Shown: positions 7,634 to 15,818 of the stretch, piece by piece
Layout: the number at the start of each line of letters is the position of its first letter
How positions within the stretch are numbered: the first letter of the stretch is position 1
NCBI GenBank assembly: GCA_020852655.1
Contig: JADZAI010000057.1
Location: 1-64,000, forward strand
DNA from: Alphaproteobacteria bacterium
GTDB taxonomy: Bacteria; Pseudomonadota; Alphaproteobacteria; Micropepsales; Micropepsaceae
Length of the DNA stretch: 64,000 nucleotides
Direction of reading: 5' to 3'
Notes under the pieces: model-generated
Seen by the model: the letters and a program-made list of their open reading frames with translations, nothing else
The model's database searches: none
Told to the model about the DNA's origin: nothing
Made by a program: the position numbers and the translations under genes

Positions 7634-8722
7634 CTACGCCGCGGCCTCGTCCAGCGTCGCCCAGTCGGTGTAGCCGCGGGCGCCGCCGCCGTAATAGCTG
7701 CGCGGGTTGGCCTCGACGATCGGCGCGTCGCGCTTCAGCCGCTCGACAAGATCCGGATTGCCGATGAAGGCGCGGCCGAAGCAGATCATGTCGGCCTCGC
7801 CCGCCGCGCGCGTCGTCAGCGCCAGTTCGCGCGTGTAGAGATTGTTGACGATCACGACGTTTCTGAAGAGCCGCCGCAGCTTGCCGAGATCGAAGCTCGG
7901 CTCGGCGTCGCGCGCAGTGCCGGTGTCGCCCTCGACGAGGTCGAGCCAGCCGATATCCATCTCGTTCAGGCGCTCGACGATATGGGTGAAGAGCGGCTCG
8001 GGGTTGCTGTCCCACGCCTGGTAGGCATGCCCGATCGGGCAGAGGCGGATGGCGACGCGCTCCGGTCCCCACACGTCGACCAGTTCGGCCATGATCTCCA
8101 TCATGAAGCGCGCCCGGTTTTCGATCGAGCCGCCATAGCGGTCGGTGCGCGTGTTGGTCATGTCGCGCACGAAGGCGTCGACCAGATAGGAGTGCGCGCC
8201 GTGCAGCTCGACGCCGTCGAACCCGGCGGCCTTGGCGCGCTCGGCCGCCTTGCGGAAGGTCTTCACCATGGCGGCGATCTCCTCAAGACTCATCGCCTTC
8301 GCCTCCTCATAGGGCTTGAGCCCTTCGGTGGTGAAGATCTGGCCCGGCTGTGTCATCGCCGAAGGCGCAAGCGGCGCTTCGCCGTTGGCCGCGAGCGAGG
8401 AATGGCTGAGCCGCCCGGCATGCCAGAGCTGGCTGAAGATGACGCCGCCCTTCGCATGCACCGCGTCGGTCACGAGCTTCCACGCCGCGATGTGCCGGTC
8501 GTCCCAGAGGCCCGGGATGTTCGGCCCGCCGCGTCCGCCCGGCGTCACCGCGGTCGCCTCGGTGAAGATCAGCCCGGCGCTCGCCCGCTGCGCGTAGTAA
8601 GTCGCCTGGAGCGGCCCGGCATTGCCCTCCGCATCGGCGCGCGAGCGAGTGACCGGCGAGAAGGCGATGCGGTTCTGGAGGCGGACGCCCTTATACGCCC
8701 ACGGGTCGAAGAGATCGGTCAT
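7634..8722 (-). CDS. Old Yellow Enzyme family ene-reductase (NADH:flavin oxidoreductase)
   Basis: A 362-residue FMN-dependent TIM-barrel ene-reductase of the NemA/OYE type, which reduces activated C=C bonds and some nitro compounds or nitrate esters with NAD(P)H. The signature HGAHSYLVDAF carries the substrate-binding His pair, and the FMN-binding Thr-Asp-x-Tyr-Gly-Gly-Ser-x-Glu-Asn-Arg-x-Arg-Phe follows directly. The N-terminus (Leu-Phe-Asp-Pro then Asn-Arg-Ile) and the C-terminal Phe-Gly-Arg-Ala-Phe-Ile-Gly-Asn-Pro-Asp-Leu are also typical. The length is normal. The gene stands alone, 35 bases downstream of the permease gene on the same strand, so it may be read through from that operon. 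The physiological substrate is unknown. Confidence 0.93.
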   Translation of the reverse strand: MTDLFDPWAYKGVRLQNRIAFSPVTRSRADAEGNAGPLQATYYAQRASAGLIFTEATAVTPGGRGGPNIPGLWDDRHIAAWKLVTDAVHAKGGVIFSQLWHAGRLSHSSLAANGEAPLAPSAMTQPGQIFTTEGLKPYEEAKAMSLEEIAAMVKTFRKAAERAKAAGFDGVELHGAHSYLVDAFVRDMTNTRTDRYGGSIENRARFMMEIMAELVDVWGPERVAIRLCPIGHAYQAWDSNPEPLFTHIVERLNEMDIGWLDLVEGDTGTARDAEPSFDLGKLRRLFRNVVIVNNLYTRELALTTRAAGEADMICFGRAFIGNPDLVERLKRDAPIVEANPRSYYGGGARGYTDWATLDEAAA

Positions 8723-8757
8723 GGAGAAGCCTTGAGATGCTGGAAGACTGAAAGCGT

Positions 8758-9870
8758 TTAGGGAAAGGTGTCGTCCTCGGTCTCGATCTCGAGATAGAGC
8801 GAGCTTTCCAGATATTTGTCGCGGGCGAAGCGCACGAGCACCGCGATGATGGCGGCAAGCGGCGCAGCGAGCAGCAGCCCGACGAAGCCGAAGAGGAAAC
8901 CGAAGGCGAAGAGCGCGAACATCAGCCAGACCGGATGCACGCCGGTCGCCTCGCCGACGATCTTCGGCGCGATCACATAGCCCTCGACGAACTGCCCGAA
9001 GACGAAGACGCCGAGCGTCAGGGCGATCATCCACCACTCCGGCCAGAACTGGACCGTGGCAACCATGCCCGAGATGATGAAGCCGGTCACCGCGCCGACC
9101 AGCGGCACGAAGCTGAGCAGGCCCGCCGTCGCGCCGATCAATGCGCCATAGTTGAGGCCGATCAGTTCCAGCGAGACGATGTAGAAGGTCGCCAGCATCA
9201 CGACCACGATCGTCTGCCCCCGCAGGAAGCCGGCGATCGAATGATCCATCTCGCGCCAGAGCCGGCGGATCGTGTCGTCGTGACGACGCGGCAGCCAGGC
9301 ATCGATCGTCTGGGTGAAGCGCGGCCAGTCGAGCAGCATGTAGAAGGCGATGATCGGCGTCACGATGATCAGCATGAAGGCGTTCATCACCGCCTCGCCG
9401 CCCGACCAGATATAGGCGAGCACGTCGCCCGCGAGGCTGCCGGCGGAGCGCACCATCTCACCGATCGCGCGCTGCACCTCCATGACGGCATCGGGCCCGC
9501 CGACGCGCTGGATGATCGGCGCGCCGCGCTCGGCGGCGAAGGCCTGAAGATTGCGCACGATTTCAGGAAGGCTCGCGATCAGGTTCGTCAGCTCGCTCGC
9601 GACGAAGGGCGCGACCAGGGCCAGTGCGATCACCAGCACCAGCACGATGAAGCCTGAGATCACCAGCGCGCCCACGGTCCGGCGCACATGCATCCGCTCC
9701 AGGCGCACCACCAGCGGATTGAGCAGATAGGCGAGGATGATGCCCAGCACGAAGGGCAGCAATATGTCGCTGAGCAGCCAGAGCGTCAGGAAGACGAAGA
9801 CGAGCGCGCCGACCCAGAACCAGGCCTGCTGCCTGAACGTCATGCCGCGATCGTCCCGCGCCTCGCTCAC
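8758..9870 (-). CDS. AI-2E family transporter (PerM/YdiK-like permease)
   Basis: A 370-residue inner-membrane protein with about eight hydrophobic segments, two near the N-terminus (residues about 14-60) and a dense set in the second half. The C-terminal region, with Phe-Gly-Phe-Leu-Phe-Gly-x-x-Gly-Leu-Leu-Leu-Ala-Ala-Pro, matches the AI-2E transporter/PerM family. Family members have been linked to autoinducer export and Na+/H+ antiport; neither can be inferred here. The GTG start at 9870 overlaps the TGA of the quinone reductase gene (GTGA), showing translational coupling. An internal ATG at residue 10 is the alternative start. Confidence 0.88.
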   Translation of the reverse strand: MSEARDDRGMTFRQQAWFWVGALVFVFLTLWLLSDILLPFVLGIILAYLLNPLVVRLERMHVRRTVGALVISGFIVLVLVIALALVAPFVASELTNLIASLPEIVRNLQAFAAERGAPIIQRVGGPDAVMEVQRAIGEMVRSAGSLAGDVLAYIWSGGEAVMNAFMLIIVTPIIAFYMLLDWPRFTQTIDAWLPRRHDDTIRRLWREMDHSIAGFLRGQTIVVVMLATFYIVSLELIGLNYGALIGATAGLLSFVPLVGAVTGFIISGMVATVQFWPEWWMIALTLGVFVFGQFVEGYVIAPKIVGEATGVHPVWLMFALFAFGFLFGFVGLLLAAPLAAIIAVLVRFARDKYLESSLYLEIETEDDTFP

Positions 9871-10838
9871 ATCGTCACCACGACCTTGCCGATTACCTTG
9901 CGCGTCTGGAGCATGCGCATGGCGTCTACGGCCCGGTCCAGCGGGAATGTCTGGCAGACATAGGGCCGGATCACGCCCTCCGCCGCCAGCCGGTCGATCG
10001 CGGCCATGTTCTCCCTGCCGCGCTCGGGAAACTGGCGGCCGTATTCGCCGGCGCGCACGCCGACGACCGAGTAGCCCTTGATGAGCGGCATATTGACGCT
10101 GATCGTCGGGATGCGCCCGGAGGTGAAGCCGATGATGAGGAGGCGGCCGTCGAAGGCGATGCAGCGTGCGGATTCGTCGAATACGTCGCCGCCGACGGGA
10201 TCATAGATGACGTCGGCGCCCCTGCCGCCGGTGAATTCCTTGACCGCTTCGCGAAACCCGCTGGACGGCAGCACGAGGTGGCAACCGCGCTGGTTGAGGA
10301 AGTTGCGCTTCTCGTCGCTGGAGGCGGTCGCGATCACCCTGGCGCCGAGATGCAGCGCCAGGTCGACGGCGGCGACGCCGACGCCGCCGGCCGCGCCGTG
10401 GATCAGCACCGTCTCGCCCTTCTGGAGCGCCCCGCGGCGATAGAAGGCGACATAGGCGGTCAGATAGGCGGCGGGGAAGGCGGCGGCGGCGATGTAGTCC
10501 ATGCCCTGGGGAATGGGCCGCATGCCGTTCTCGCCGGCGACGACTTCCGTCGCGAAGGCGTCGGTCTTGGCGCCGCCGACGACACGGTCGCCGACCTTCA
10601 GTTTCGTGACGCCGTCGCCGATTTCGATCACGTCGCCGGCACCTTCCATGCCGGGCGTGAAGGGGAGGGGCGGCTTGTGCTGGTATTTGCCCTGAATGGT
10701 CAGGATGTCGGGAAAATTTACTGAAGCCGCGCGCATCGCAACGCGCACTTCGCCCGCCTTCAACGGCGGCGACGGCAGCTCTTCCAGCCGGACCGTGCCG
10801 ATATCTTCGGCGATCTCGCGACAGACTATAGCCTTCAT
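9867..10838 (-). CDS. Zinc-free MDR family NADPH:quinone oxidoreductase
   Basis: A 323-residue member of the quinone-oxidoreductase branch of the medium-chain dehydrogenase superfamily, close in type to QorA/YhdH-like proteins. Residues MKAIVCRE open the GroES-like domain, with Ala-Ser-Val-Asn-Phe-Pro-Asp-Ile-Leu and Pro-Gly-Met-Glu-Gly-Ala-Gly after it. The NADPH-binding Rossmann motif is His-Gly-Ala-Ala-Gly-Gly-Val-Gly at about 147-154. The catalytic-zinc cysteines are absent. It overlaps the hydrolase upstream and the permease downstream by 4 bases each, so the three proteins are co-translated. The substrate is probably a quinone or enoyl compound; this is an inference from family only. 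Confidence 0.9.
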   Translation of the reverse strand: MKAIVCREIAEDIGTVRLEELPSPPLKAGEVRVAMRAASVNFPDILTIQGKYQHKPPLPFTPGMEGAGDVIEIGDGVTKLKVGDRVVGGAKTDAFATEVVAGENGMRPIPQGMDYIAAAAFPAAYLTAYVAFYRRGALQKGETVLIHGAAGGVGVAAVDLALHLGARVIATASSDEKRNFLNQRGCHLVLPSSGFREAVKEFTGGRGADVIYDPVGGDVFDESARCIAFDGRLLIIGFTSGRIPTISVNMPLIKGYSVVGVRAGEYGRQFPERGRENMAAIDRLAAEGVIRPYVCQTFPLDRAVDAMRMLQTRKVIGKVVVTM

Positions 10839-11857
10839 GCCGCGAACCTCGCCTTCACGTCGGTACAGATTTCCGCCAGCGCCTTGCGCGCCGCGGGCAC
10901 CAGGCCCGACATCGCCGTGAACGAGTGCGAGAGATGGTCATAGCAGCGATAGGTCACGGAGACGCCCGCCTTGGCGAGCTTCGCCGCATAGTCCGCGCCT
11001 TGGCTCATCAGCGGATCGAAGCCGGCGACATAGATGAGGGCCGGCGCGAGACCGCCCTGGTCCTCGATGAGGCCGGGTGAAGCGCGCCAGTCGGTCTTTT
11101 CCGCCGCGCTGTTGAAGTAGACGTCGGCGAACCACTGCATCGTCGCTGTCGTCAGCGGGTAGGCATTCGCCATCGTCACCATCGATCCGCCCTCGGCGGT
11201 CCAGTCGGGGCAGGGATAGATGATGACCTGGAGCTTCGGCTGCGGCTTTCCCCTGCGCTTCATCGCATGACAGACGACGGTGCTGAGATAGCCGCCGGCG
11301 GAGTCGCCGCCGACCCCGACGCGGACGGGATCGGCGCCGAGGTCCTTCGCGTGCGCGACCGCCCATTCATAGGCCGCGATCGCGTCCTCGGCCGCGGCGG
11401 GGAATTTGTGCTCGGGCGCGTGGCGGTAATCGACGTTCAGCACGACCGCCCCGGCATCCTCCGCCAGGATCGAGCACCAGCTGTCGCAGGTCCACAGGCC
11501 GCCGAGGACGCAGCCGCCCTGATGGAAATAGACCAGCAGCGGCTCGCCGCCGCGTGCTTTGGGGGGGTAATAGAGCCGCGCCTGCAATTCCGCGCCTTCC
11601 GCGCCGGGAACCGTAACGTCCTTGACGGCAACGGAAGGGCGGCGCGGCGCATCCGTGATGGCAAAGCCGGCCTTCATTCCCTCGCGCACCGCCGCGATCG
11701 GGAGTTCCGAAATCGGCGGCGCGCCGGCGGCAGCCGCCGTGGCCTGCTTTGCGATCAACGCGATGCGGGGATCCAGCGTCTTGCCGTCGACGGCGGTCCT
11801 TGGACCGGCCATCATCTGGACGATGCCCGACGGCAAGGCGAAGACGATGCGCGTCAT
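10835..11857 (-). CDS. Alpha/beta hydrolase, hormone-sensitive-lipase (family IV) esterase
   Basis: A 340-residue esterase/lipase. The nucleophile elbow GDSAGG places the serine at S186, and Asp and His of the triad are plausible in Ala-Gly-Phe-Asp-Pro-Leu and Asp-His-Leu-Ser-His-Ser-Phe. The oxyanion-hole motif, normally HGGG, reads FHQGG here, an unusual Gly-to-Gln change. The ATG at 11857 is used; a TTG at 11875 is also possible. It is first in a three-gene unit with the quinone reductase and permease, each joined by 4-base overlaps. Family IV enzymes hydrolyse short- to medium-chain esters. It is divergent from the amidohydrolase at 11964, with a 106-base shared promoter region. Confidence 0.88.
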   Translation of the reverse strand: MTRIVFALPSGIVQMMAGPRTAVDGKTLDPRIALIAKQATAAAAGAPPISELPIAAVREGMKAGFAITDAPRRPSVAVKDVTVPGAEGAELQARLYYPPKARGGEPLLVYFHQGGCVLGGLWTCDSWCSILAEDAGAVVLNVDYRHAPEHKFPAAAEDAIAAYEWAVAHAKDLGADPVRVGVGGDSAGGYLSTVVCHAMKRRGKPQPKLQVIIYPCPDWTAEGGSMVTMANAYPLTTATMQWFADVYFNSAAEKTDWRASPGLIEDQGGLAPALIYVAGFDPLMSQGADYAAKLAKAGVSVTYRCYDHLSHSFTAMSGLVPAARKALAEICTDVKARFAA

Positions 11858-11963
11858 GATCGATTGGAATGACAAGGCGCCCCCGGGGTCGTGTTTCTTC
11901 GTGTCGTCCGAACTGTGCTAGCCTCGCTGCCGCACGCCATCAAGACAAGAGCGGGAACCGACC

Positions 11964-13688
11964 ATGAGCGCCTATGACCTGATCATCCGCAACGGCACCA
12001 TCGTCGACGGTACCGGCGCAAAGCCTTTCGAGGGTGACGTTGCCGTCTCCAAGGGCCGCATCGCCGAGGTCGGCGGCAGGATTTCGGCCAGGGGCGTGGA
12101 GGAGATCGACGCCCGGGGCCTGATCGTGACCCCGGGCTTCGTCGACATCCACACCCATTATGACGGCCAGGCGACCTGGGACAATCGCCTCAGCCCCTCG
12201 TCGATCCACGGCGTCACGACGGCGGTGTTCGGCAATTGCGGCATCGGTTTCGCGCCGTGCCGTCCGGACGACCACGACCGCCTCATCAGCCTGATGGAGG
12301 GCGTCGAAGACATCCCGCATCCCGTTCTCCAGGAAGGCCTGAAGTGGAACTGGGAAAGTTTCGGCGACTTCCTGAATGCGCTGGAGGAAATCCCGCACGA
12401 CATCGATTTCGGCGCCCAGCTGCCGCACGGCGCGCTGCGCGTCTATGTCATGGGCGACCGCGGCGCGAAGCAGGAGCCGGCGACCGATCAGGACATCTTC
12501 AAGATGGCGGCGCTCGCCCGTGAAGCGATGCGCGACGGCGCGCTCGGCTTCTCGACCTCGCGCACGCTGAACCACAAGACCGCCGATGGCAACAACACGC
12601 CGTCCTATGGCGCCGCCGAAAAGGAACTCGTCGGTATCGCGATGGGTCTGAAGCAGGCCGGCCTCGGCGTGCTTCAGGTCGTCTCGGACTTTCCTGGCGG
12701 CGAACGCGAGTTCGGCGTGCTGCGCCGCATGGTCGAAGCCTCCGGCCGCCCGCTCTCGGTCAGCGTCGGCCAGGCCCATGTCGCGCCGGAGTCCTACAAG
12801 AACATCCTCGGCTGGCTGAAGCGGGCCAATGAGGACGGTCTCACCATGCGCGCCCAGGTCTGCGGCCGACCGGTCGGCATCCTGCTCGGCCTCGAACTGA
12901 CGCTGAACCCGTTCTCGGGCCACCCGGTCTACAAGGAGATCGCCGACCGTCCGTTCACGGAGCGCCTGAACGCTCTGCGCGACCCCGCCTTCCAGACGCG
13001 CCTGCTGGCCTCCGAGCCGAACGCCGACCATCCCTTCGTGAAGTCGGTGCTGCGCGGCTTCGACTATATGTACATCCTCACCGATCCGCCGAATTACGAG
13101 CCGGATCCCTCGACCTCGATCGGCGCGCAGGCCCGGGCCAAGGGCATCGCGCCCGAACGCATCCTGCTCGACATCATCACGGGCGGAGACGGCAAGGCGC
13201 AGATCTATTTCTGCTTCGTCAACTACGCCAACGGCTCGCTCGACCCCAGCTACATCATGATCAACGACCCGAACTGCGTGATGGGTCTGTCGGACGGCGG
13301 CGCGCATGTCGGCACGATCTGCGACGGCTCGTTCCCGACCTCCAACCTCACGCACTGGACCCGCGACCGCACCCGCGGCCCCAAGGTCCCGCTGGAGAAG
13401 ATGATCGCCAAGCAGACGCGCGAGACGGCGCTGACCGTCGGGCTCGGCGATCGCGGCCTGCTGAAGCGCGGCTACAAGGCCGACATCAACGTCATCGACT
13501 ATGACCGCCTGACGCTGCATCTGCCGAAGGTGCAGTACGACCTGCCGTCGGGCGGCCGCCGCCTGATGCAATACGCCGACGGCTATGTCGCGACGATCGT
13601 CAACGGCCAGCCGGTCTATCGGGGCGGCCAGGCGACCGGGGCGCTGCCCGGCCGCCTCGTCCGCGGCGCCCGCGACGTCGAAGCCTGA
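11964..13688 (+). CDS. N-acyl-D-amino-acid deacylase-like amidohydrolase
   Basis: A 574-residue metal-dependent hydrolase of the D-aminoacylase group in the amidohydrolase superfamily. The metal site begins with Val-Asp-Ile-His-Thr-His-Tyr-Asp (about 59-66), and Gly-Asn-Cys-Gly-Ile-Gly-Phe-Ala-Pro is the diagnostic D-aminoacylase segment. A late Ser-Asp-Gly-Gly-Ala-His-Val and a C-terminal beta-sandwich (Asn-Val-Ile-Asp-Tyr-Asp) complete the fold. Length and motifs are intact. Such proteins deacylate N-acyl-D-amino acids or related amides, but many members act on unknown substrates. A clear monocistronic gene: divergent from the esterase operon and convergent with DUF2239. Confidence 0.88.
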   Translation: MSAYDLIIRNGTIVDGTGAKPFEGDVAVSKGRIAEVGGRISARGVEEIDARGLIVTPGFVDIHTHYDGQATWDNRLSPSSIHGVTTAVFGNCGIGFAPCRPDDHDRLISLMEGVEDIPHPVLQEGLKWNWESFGDFLNALEEIPHDIDFGAQLPHGALRVYVMGDRGAKQEPATDQDIFKMAALAREAMRDGALGFSTSRTLNHKTADGNNTPSYGAAEKELVGIAMGLKQAGLGVLQVVSDFPGGEREFGVLRRMVEASGRPLSVSVGQAHVAPESYKNILGWLKRANEDGLTMRAQVCGRPVGILLGLELTLNPFSGHPVYKEIADRPFTERLNALRDPAFQTRLLASEPNADHPFVKSVLRGFDYMYILTDPPNYEPDPSTSIGAQARAKGIAPERILLDIITGGDGKAQIYFCFVNYANGSLDPSYIMINDPNCVMGLSDGGAHVGTICDGSFPTSNLTHWTRDRTRGPKVPLEKMIAKQTRETALTVGLGDRGLLKRGYKADINVIDYDRLTLHLPKVQYDLPSGGRRLMQYADGYVATIVNGQPVYRGGQATGALPGRLVRGARDVEA

Positions 13689-13736
13689 TGAGTCGCGCGG
13701 TGAGTCTCGCGGGCGCGCTGCTCTTCGCAGCCGGCC

Positions 13737-14276
13737 TCACGCCTCCCGCGCTATCTCCATCGCCAGGTCGCGCACGTCTGCCGGCCATGCCGCTAGCCGC
13801 GCCGTGAATCCTGCCGCGTCGCCTGCGAACAGGGCCCGCGACGCCTCTTCGAATCCCGGCAGGTCGCCCGCCATGGCCGCGATGAAGCGATAGGCGGCAT
13901 CGCGTGCCTCGCGCCGGCGCATGTCCGGCGACCGCCGCGCCGCATCGACCAGGCGCCGGAGCATCGCCGATGCCCCGCCGGGCTGGCGGTTGAGCCACGC
14001 CCAATGCTGCGGCAGCAGCGTCACTTCGCGGGGAACGACGCCGAGCTTCGGCCGTCCGCGCGCCGGGCCCGGCGTCACGCGCCCGGCGACCTCCTCCGGG
14101 CTGCCCCTGAGATCGAGGTCGACGACCTGCCCGGTCGTACAGTCGAAGACCAGCAGCGGACCGGCCGCGCCGGTCCCCATGGCCGCGCGCACCGCCACCG
14201 CGGCATCGGCCAACGTCCCGCGCGCGATGCAGCGAGGTCCATCGAAGGCGGCATAGGTCGGCAGGTCTTCTGACAC
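13737..14276 (-). CDS. DUF2239 family protein
   Basis: A 179-residue soluble protein that matches the DUF2239 pattern: an N-terminal Ala-Phe-Asp-Gly, a central Leu-Leu-Val-Phe-Asp-x-x-Thr-Gly-x-x-Val-Asp-Leu-Asp-Leu-Arg-Gly, then Arg-Gly-Arg-Pro-Lys-Leu-Gly-Val-Val-x-Arg-Glu-Val-Thr-Leu-Leu-Pro-x-His-Trp-x-Trp-Leu. The C-terminal half is helical and Ala/Arg-rich. The start is GTG at 14276. It is transcribed divergently from the GIY-YIG gene across 40 bases that hold a palindrome (14282-14299). No biochemical function is known for DUF2239; the Pro-x-His-Trp segment suggests possible nucleic-acid contact, which is only a guess. Confidence 0.85.
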   Translation of the reverse strand: MSEDLPTYAAFDGPRCIARGTLADAAVAVRAAMGTGAAGPLLVFDCTTGQVVDLDLRGSPEEVAGRVTPGPARGRPKLGVVPREVTLLPQHWAWLNRQPGGASAMLRRLVDAARRSPDMRRREARDAAYRFIAAMAGDLPGFEEASRALFAGDAAGFTARLAAWPADVRDLAMEIAREA

Positions 14277-14281
14277 AGCTC

Positions 14282-14299
14282 TTTTTATCCGGGTAAAAA
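14282..14299. promoter_or_regulatory. Palindrome between divergent DUF2239 and GIY-YIG genes, candidate operator
   Basis: The 18-base sequence TTTTTATCCGGGTAAAAA is a near-perfect palindrome: arms TTTTTA and TAAAAA with a TCCGGG centre and one T/G mismatch pair. It sits almost alone in the 40-base divergent gap and is much more AT-rich than its surroundings. It is well placed to act as a shared operator or promoter element for both genes. The binding protein is unknown and no regulator gene is adjacent. Confidence 0.5.
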
Positions 14300-14316
14300 T
14301 AGCCTATCAAGCCGTC

Positions 14317-14652
14317 ATGAAGTCCATCGACCGCAAAGCCGCCATCGCCGCCTACAAGGAGCGGAAGCCCGTTCCCGCCATTTATGTCGTGCGCTGCCTG
14401 GCGACCGGCGAGGAGTGGATCGGCGAGAGCCGCAACATCGACACTCAGCAGAACGGCATCTGGTTTGCGTTGCGTCAGGGTGCCCACTTGAACCGCGACG
14501 CCCAGGCGGCCTGGAATAAATACGGCCCCGACGGATTCGCCTTCGAGGTCGTCGAGCGCCTTCCGGAAGAGGAGAATCCCCAATTTCTGCGGGCGGAACT
14601 CAAGGCGCGCGCGGCATTTTGGCTCAAGGAGCGGTCCGCGCGGAAACTCTGA
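14317..14652 (+). CDS. GIY-YIG nuclease family protein (small)
   Basis: A 111-residue protein with the GIY-YIG fold pattern. The first motif is Ala-Ile-Tyr-Val-Val (about 27-31) and the second Trp-Ile-Gly-Glu-Ser (about 40-44), followed by an Arg-x-Asp region, a helix carrying His-Leu-Asn, and the conserved Ala-Trp-x-Lys-Tyr-Gly-x-Asp-x-Phe-x-Phe-Glu-Val-Val-Glu. Both signature tripeptides are degenerate (AIY, WIG). This is common in the stand-alone bacterial subfamily, which may act on DNA or RNA ends or may have lost activity. It is encoded divergently from DUF2239. The next gene starts 89 bases downstream with its own ribosome binding site. Confidence 0.82.
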   Translation: MKSIDRKAAIAAYKERKPVPAIYVVRCLATGEEWIGESRNIDTQQNGIWFALRQGAHLNRDAQAAWNKYGPDGFAFEVVERLPEEENPQFLRAELKARAAFWLKERSARKL

Positions 14653-14741
14653 CGCAGTCTCCGCGTCTTGATTTGGCAGTTCCAGGCGTCAGGCTGGGCC
14701 GGCAAGATAAGACGAGCCGCTCTGGCTCGCGGGAGGACTCC

Positions 14742-15818
14742 ATGGCCGGTGCCCACGACCTTCTCGTCAGCCGCAAGGCGTTGGCTGAGACGCGCCTGTC
14801 CGAGGGCGAAATTCCCGCTCTCGACGACGGCGAAGCGCTTCTTCGCGTCGACGCCTTCGCGCTGACCGCCAACAACGTCACCTACGGCGCCTTCGGCGAC
14901 GCCATGCGCTACTGGAACTTCTTTCCCGCCGAAGCGGGATGGGGCCGCGTCCCGGTGTGGGGCTTCGCGACCGTGCTCGGCAGCAAGGCCGAGGGCGTCT
15001 CGCCCGGGAAGCGCGTCTACGGCTATCTGCCGATGTCGACGCATCTCAAGGTGAAGCCCGAGCGCGTCAGCGCCGCCGGCTTCAACGACGGGGCAGATCA
15101 CCGCCGCGACCTTCCCGCCGCCTACCAGCGCTACACCTTCTGCGACACCGACCCGCTCTACACGCCGGAGAGCGAGGCGCTTCAGATGATCTACCGGCCG
15201 CTGTTCACGACGTCCTTCCTGCTCGACGACCTGCTCGTCGACAACGCGCTCTACGGCGCCAAGCAGGTGCTGGTGTCGAGCGCGTCGTCCAAGACGGCGT
15301 TCGGTATGGCGCAGTTGCTGCACCATCGCGGCGTCGACGTCATTGGCCTCACCGCGCCGCGCAACGCCCGCTTCGCCGCTTTGCTCGACGTCTACAAGCG
15401 CGTCGTCACCTATCCCGACATCGCCACGCTGGACGGCCATGTCGCGACGGCGTTTGTGGACATCGCCGGCAACGCCGACGTCCGCGCCCGCGTCCACCGC
15501 CACTACGGCGATGCGCTGAAGCTGAGCCTACAGGTCGGCGCGACGCACTGGGAGCAGGGCGCGGGAGCGGACTCATTGCCGGGGCCGAAGCCGGAGTTCT
15601 TCTTCGCGCCCGACCGCATCACCAAGCGCATCGCCGACTGGGGCGCCGACGGCTTCGCGGCCCGCAGCGCCGACGCCTTCGCGAATTTCCTGCCGTCGGC
15701 GGCGGCATCGACCAAGATCGTCGTCGACCGCGGACTGGAAGCGGCCGGCCGCGTCTTCGCCGCCCATGCCACGGGCGCCGCCTTCCCGCGCGACGGACAC
15801 ATCATCGATCTGCGTTAG
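14742..15818 (+). CDS. DUF2855 family protein
   Basis: A 358-residue protein that fits DUF2855: an N-terminal Glu-Ala-Leu-Leu-Arg-Val-Asp-x-Phe-Ala-Leu-Thr-Ala-Asn-Asn-Val-Thr-Tyr, a Tyr-Trp-x-Phe-Phe-Pro segment, and Arg-Val-Tyr-Gly-Tyr-Leu-Pro. The layout recalls a degenerate medium-chain dehydrogenase, with a GroES-like first half and a Ser-Ser-Ala-Ser-Ser-Lys-Thr-Ala-Phe-Gly turn where a nucleotide site would be. The start is set by GGGAGGACTCC before the ATG. Function is not established; an acyl-CoA or quinone-related reductase role is sometimes supposed. Its end overlaps the convergent CDF transporter by 4 bases. Confidence 0.85.
   Translation: MAGAHDLLVSRKALAETRLSEGEIPALDDGEALLRVDAFALTANNVTYGAFGDAMRYWNFFPAEAGWGRVPVWGFATVLGSKAEGVSPGKRVYGYLPMSTHLKVKPERVSAAGFNDGADHRRDLPAAYQRYTFCDTDPLYTPESEALQMIYRPLFTTSFLLDDLLVDNALYGAKQVLVSSASSKTAFGMAQLLHHRGVDVIGLTAPRNARFAALLDVYKRVVTYPDIATLDGHVATAFVDIAGNADVRARVHRHYGDALKLSLQVGATHWEQGAGADSLPGPKPEFFFAPDRITKRIADWGADGFAARSADAFANFLPSAAASTKIVVDRGLEAAGRVFAAHATGAAFPRDGHIIDLR

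Noticed and set aside
11940-13571. Long minus-strand open frame opposite the amidohydrolase
   Set aside because: No domain or ribosome binding site; the plus-strand gene has clear D-aminoacylase motifs.
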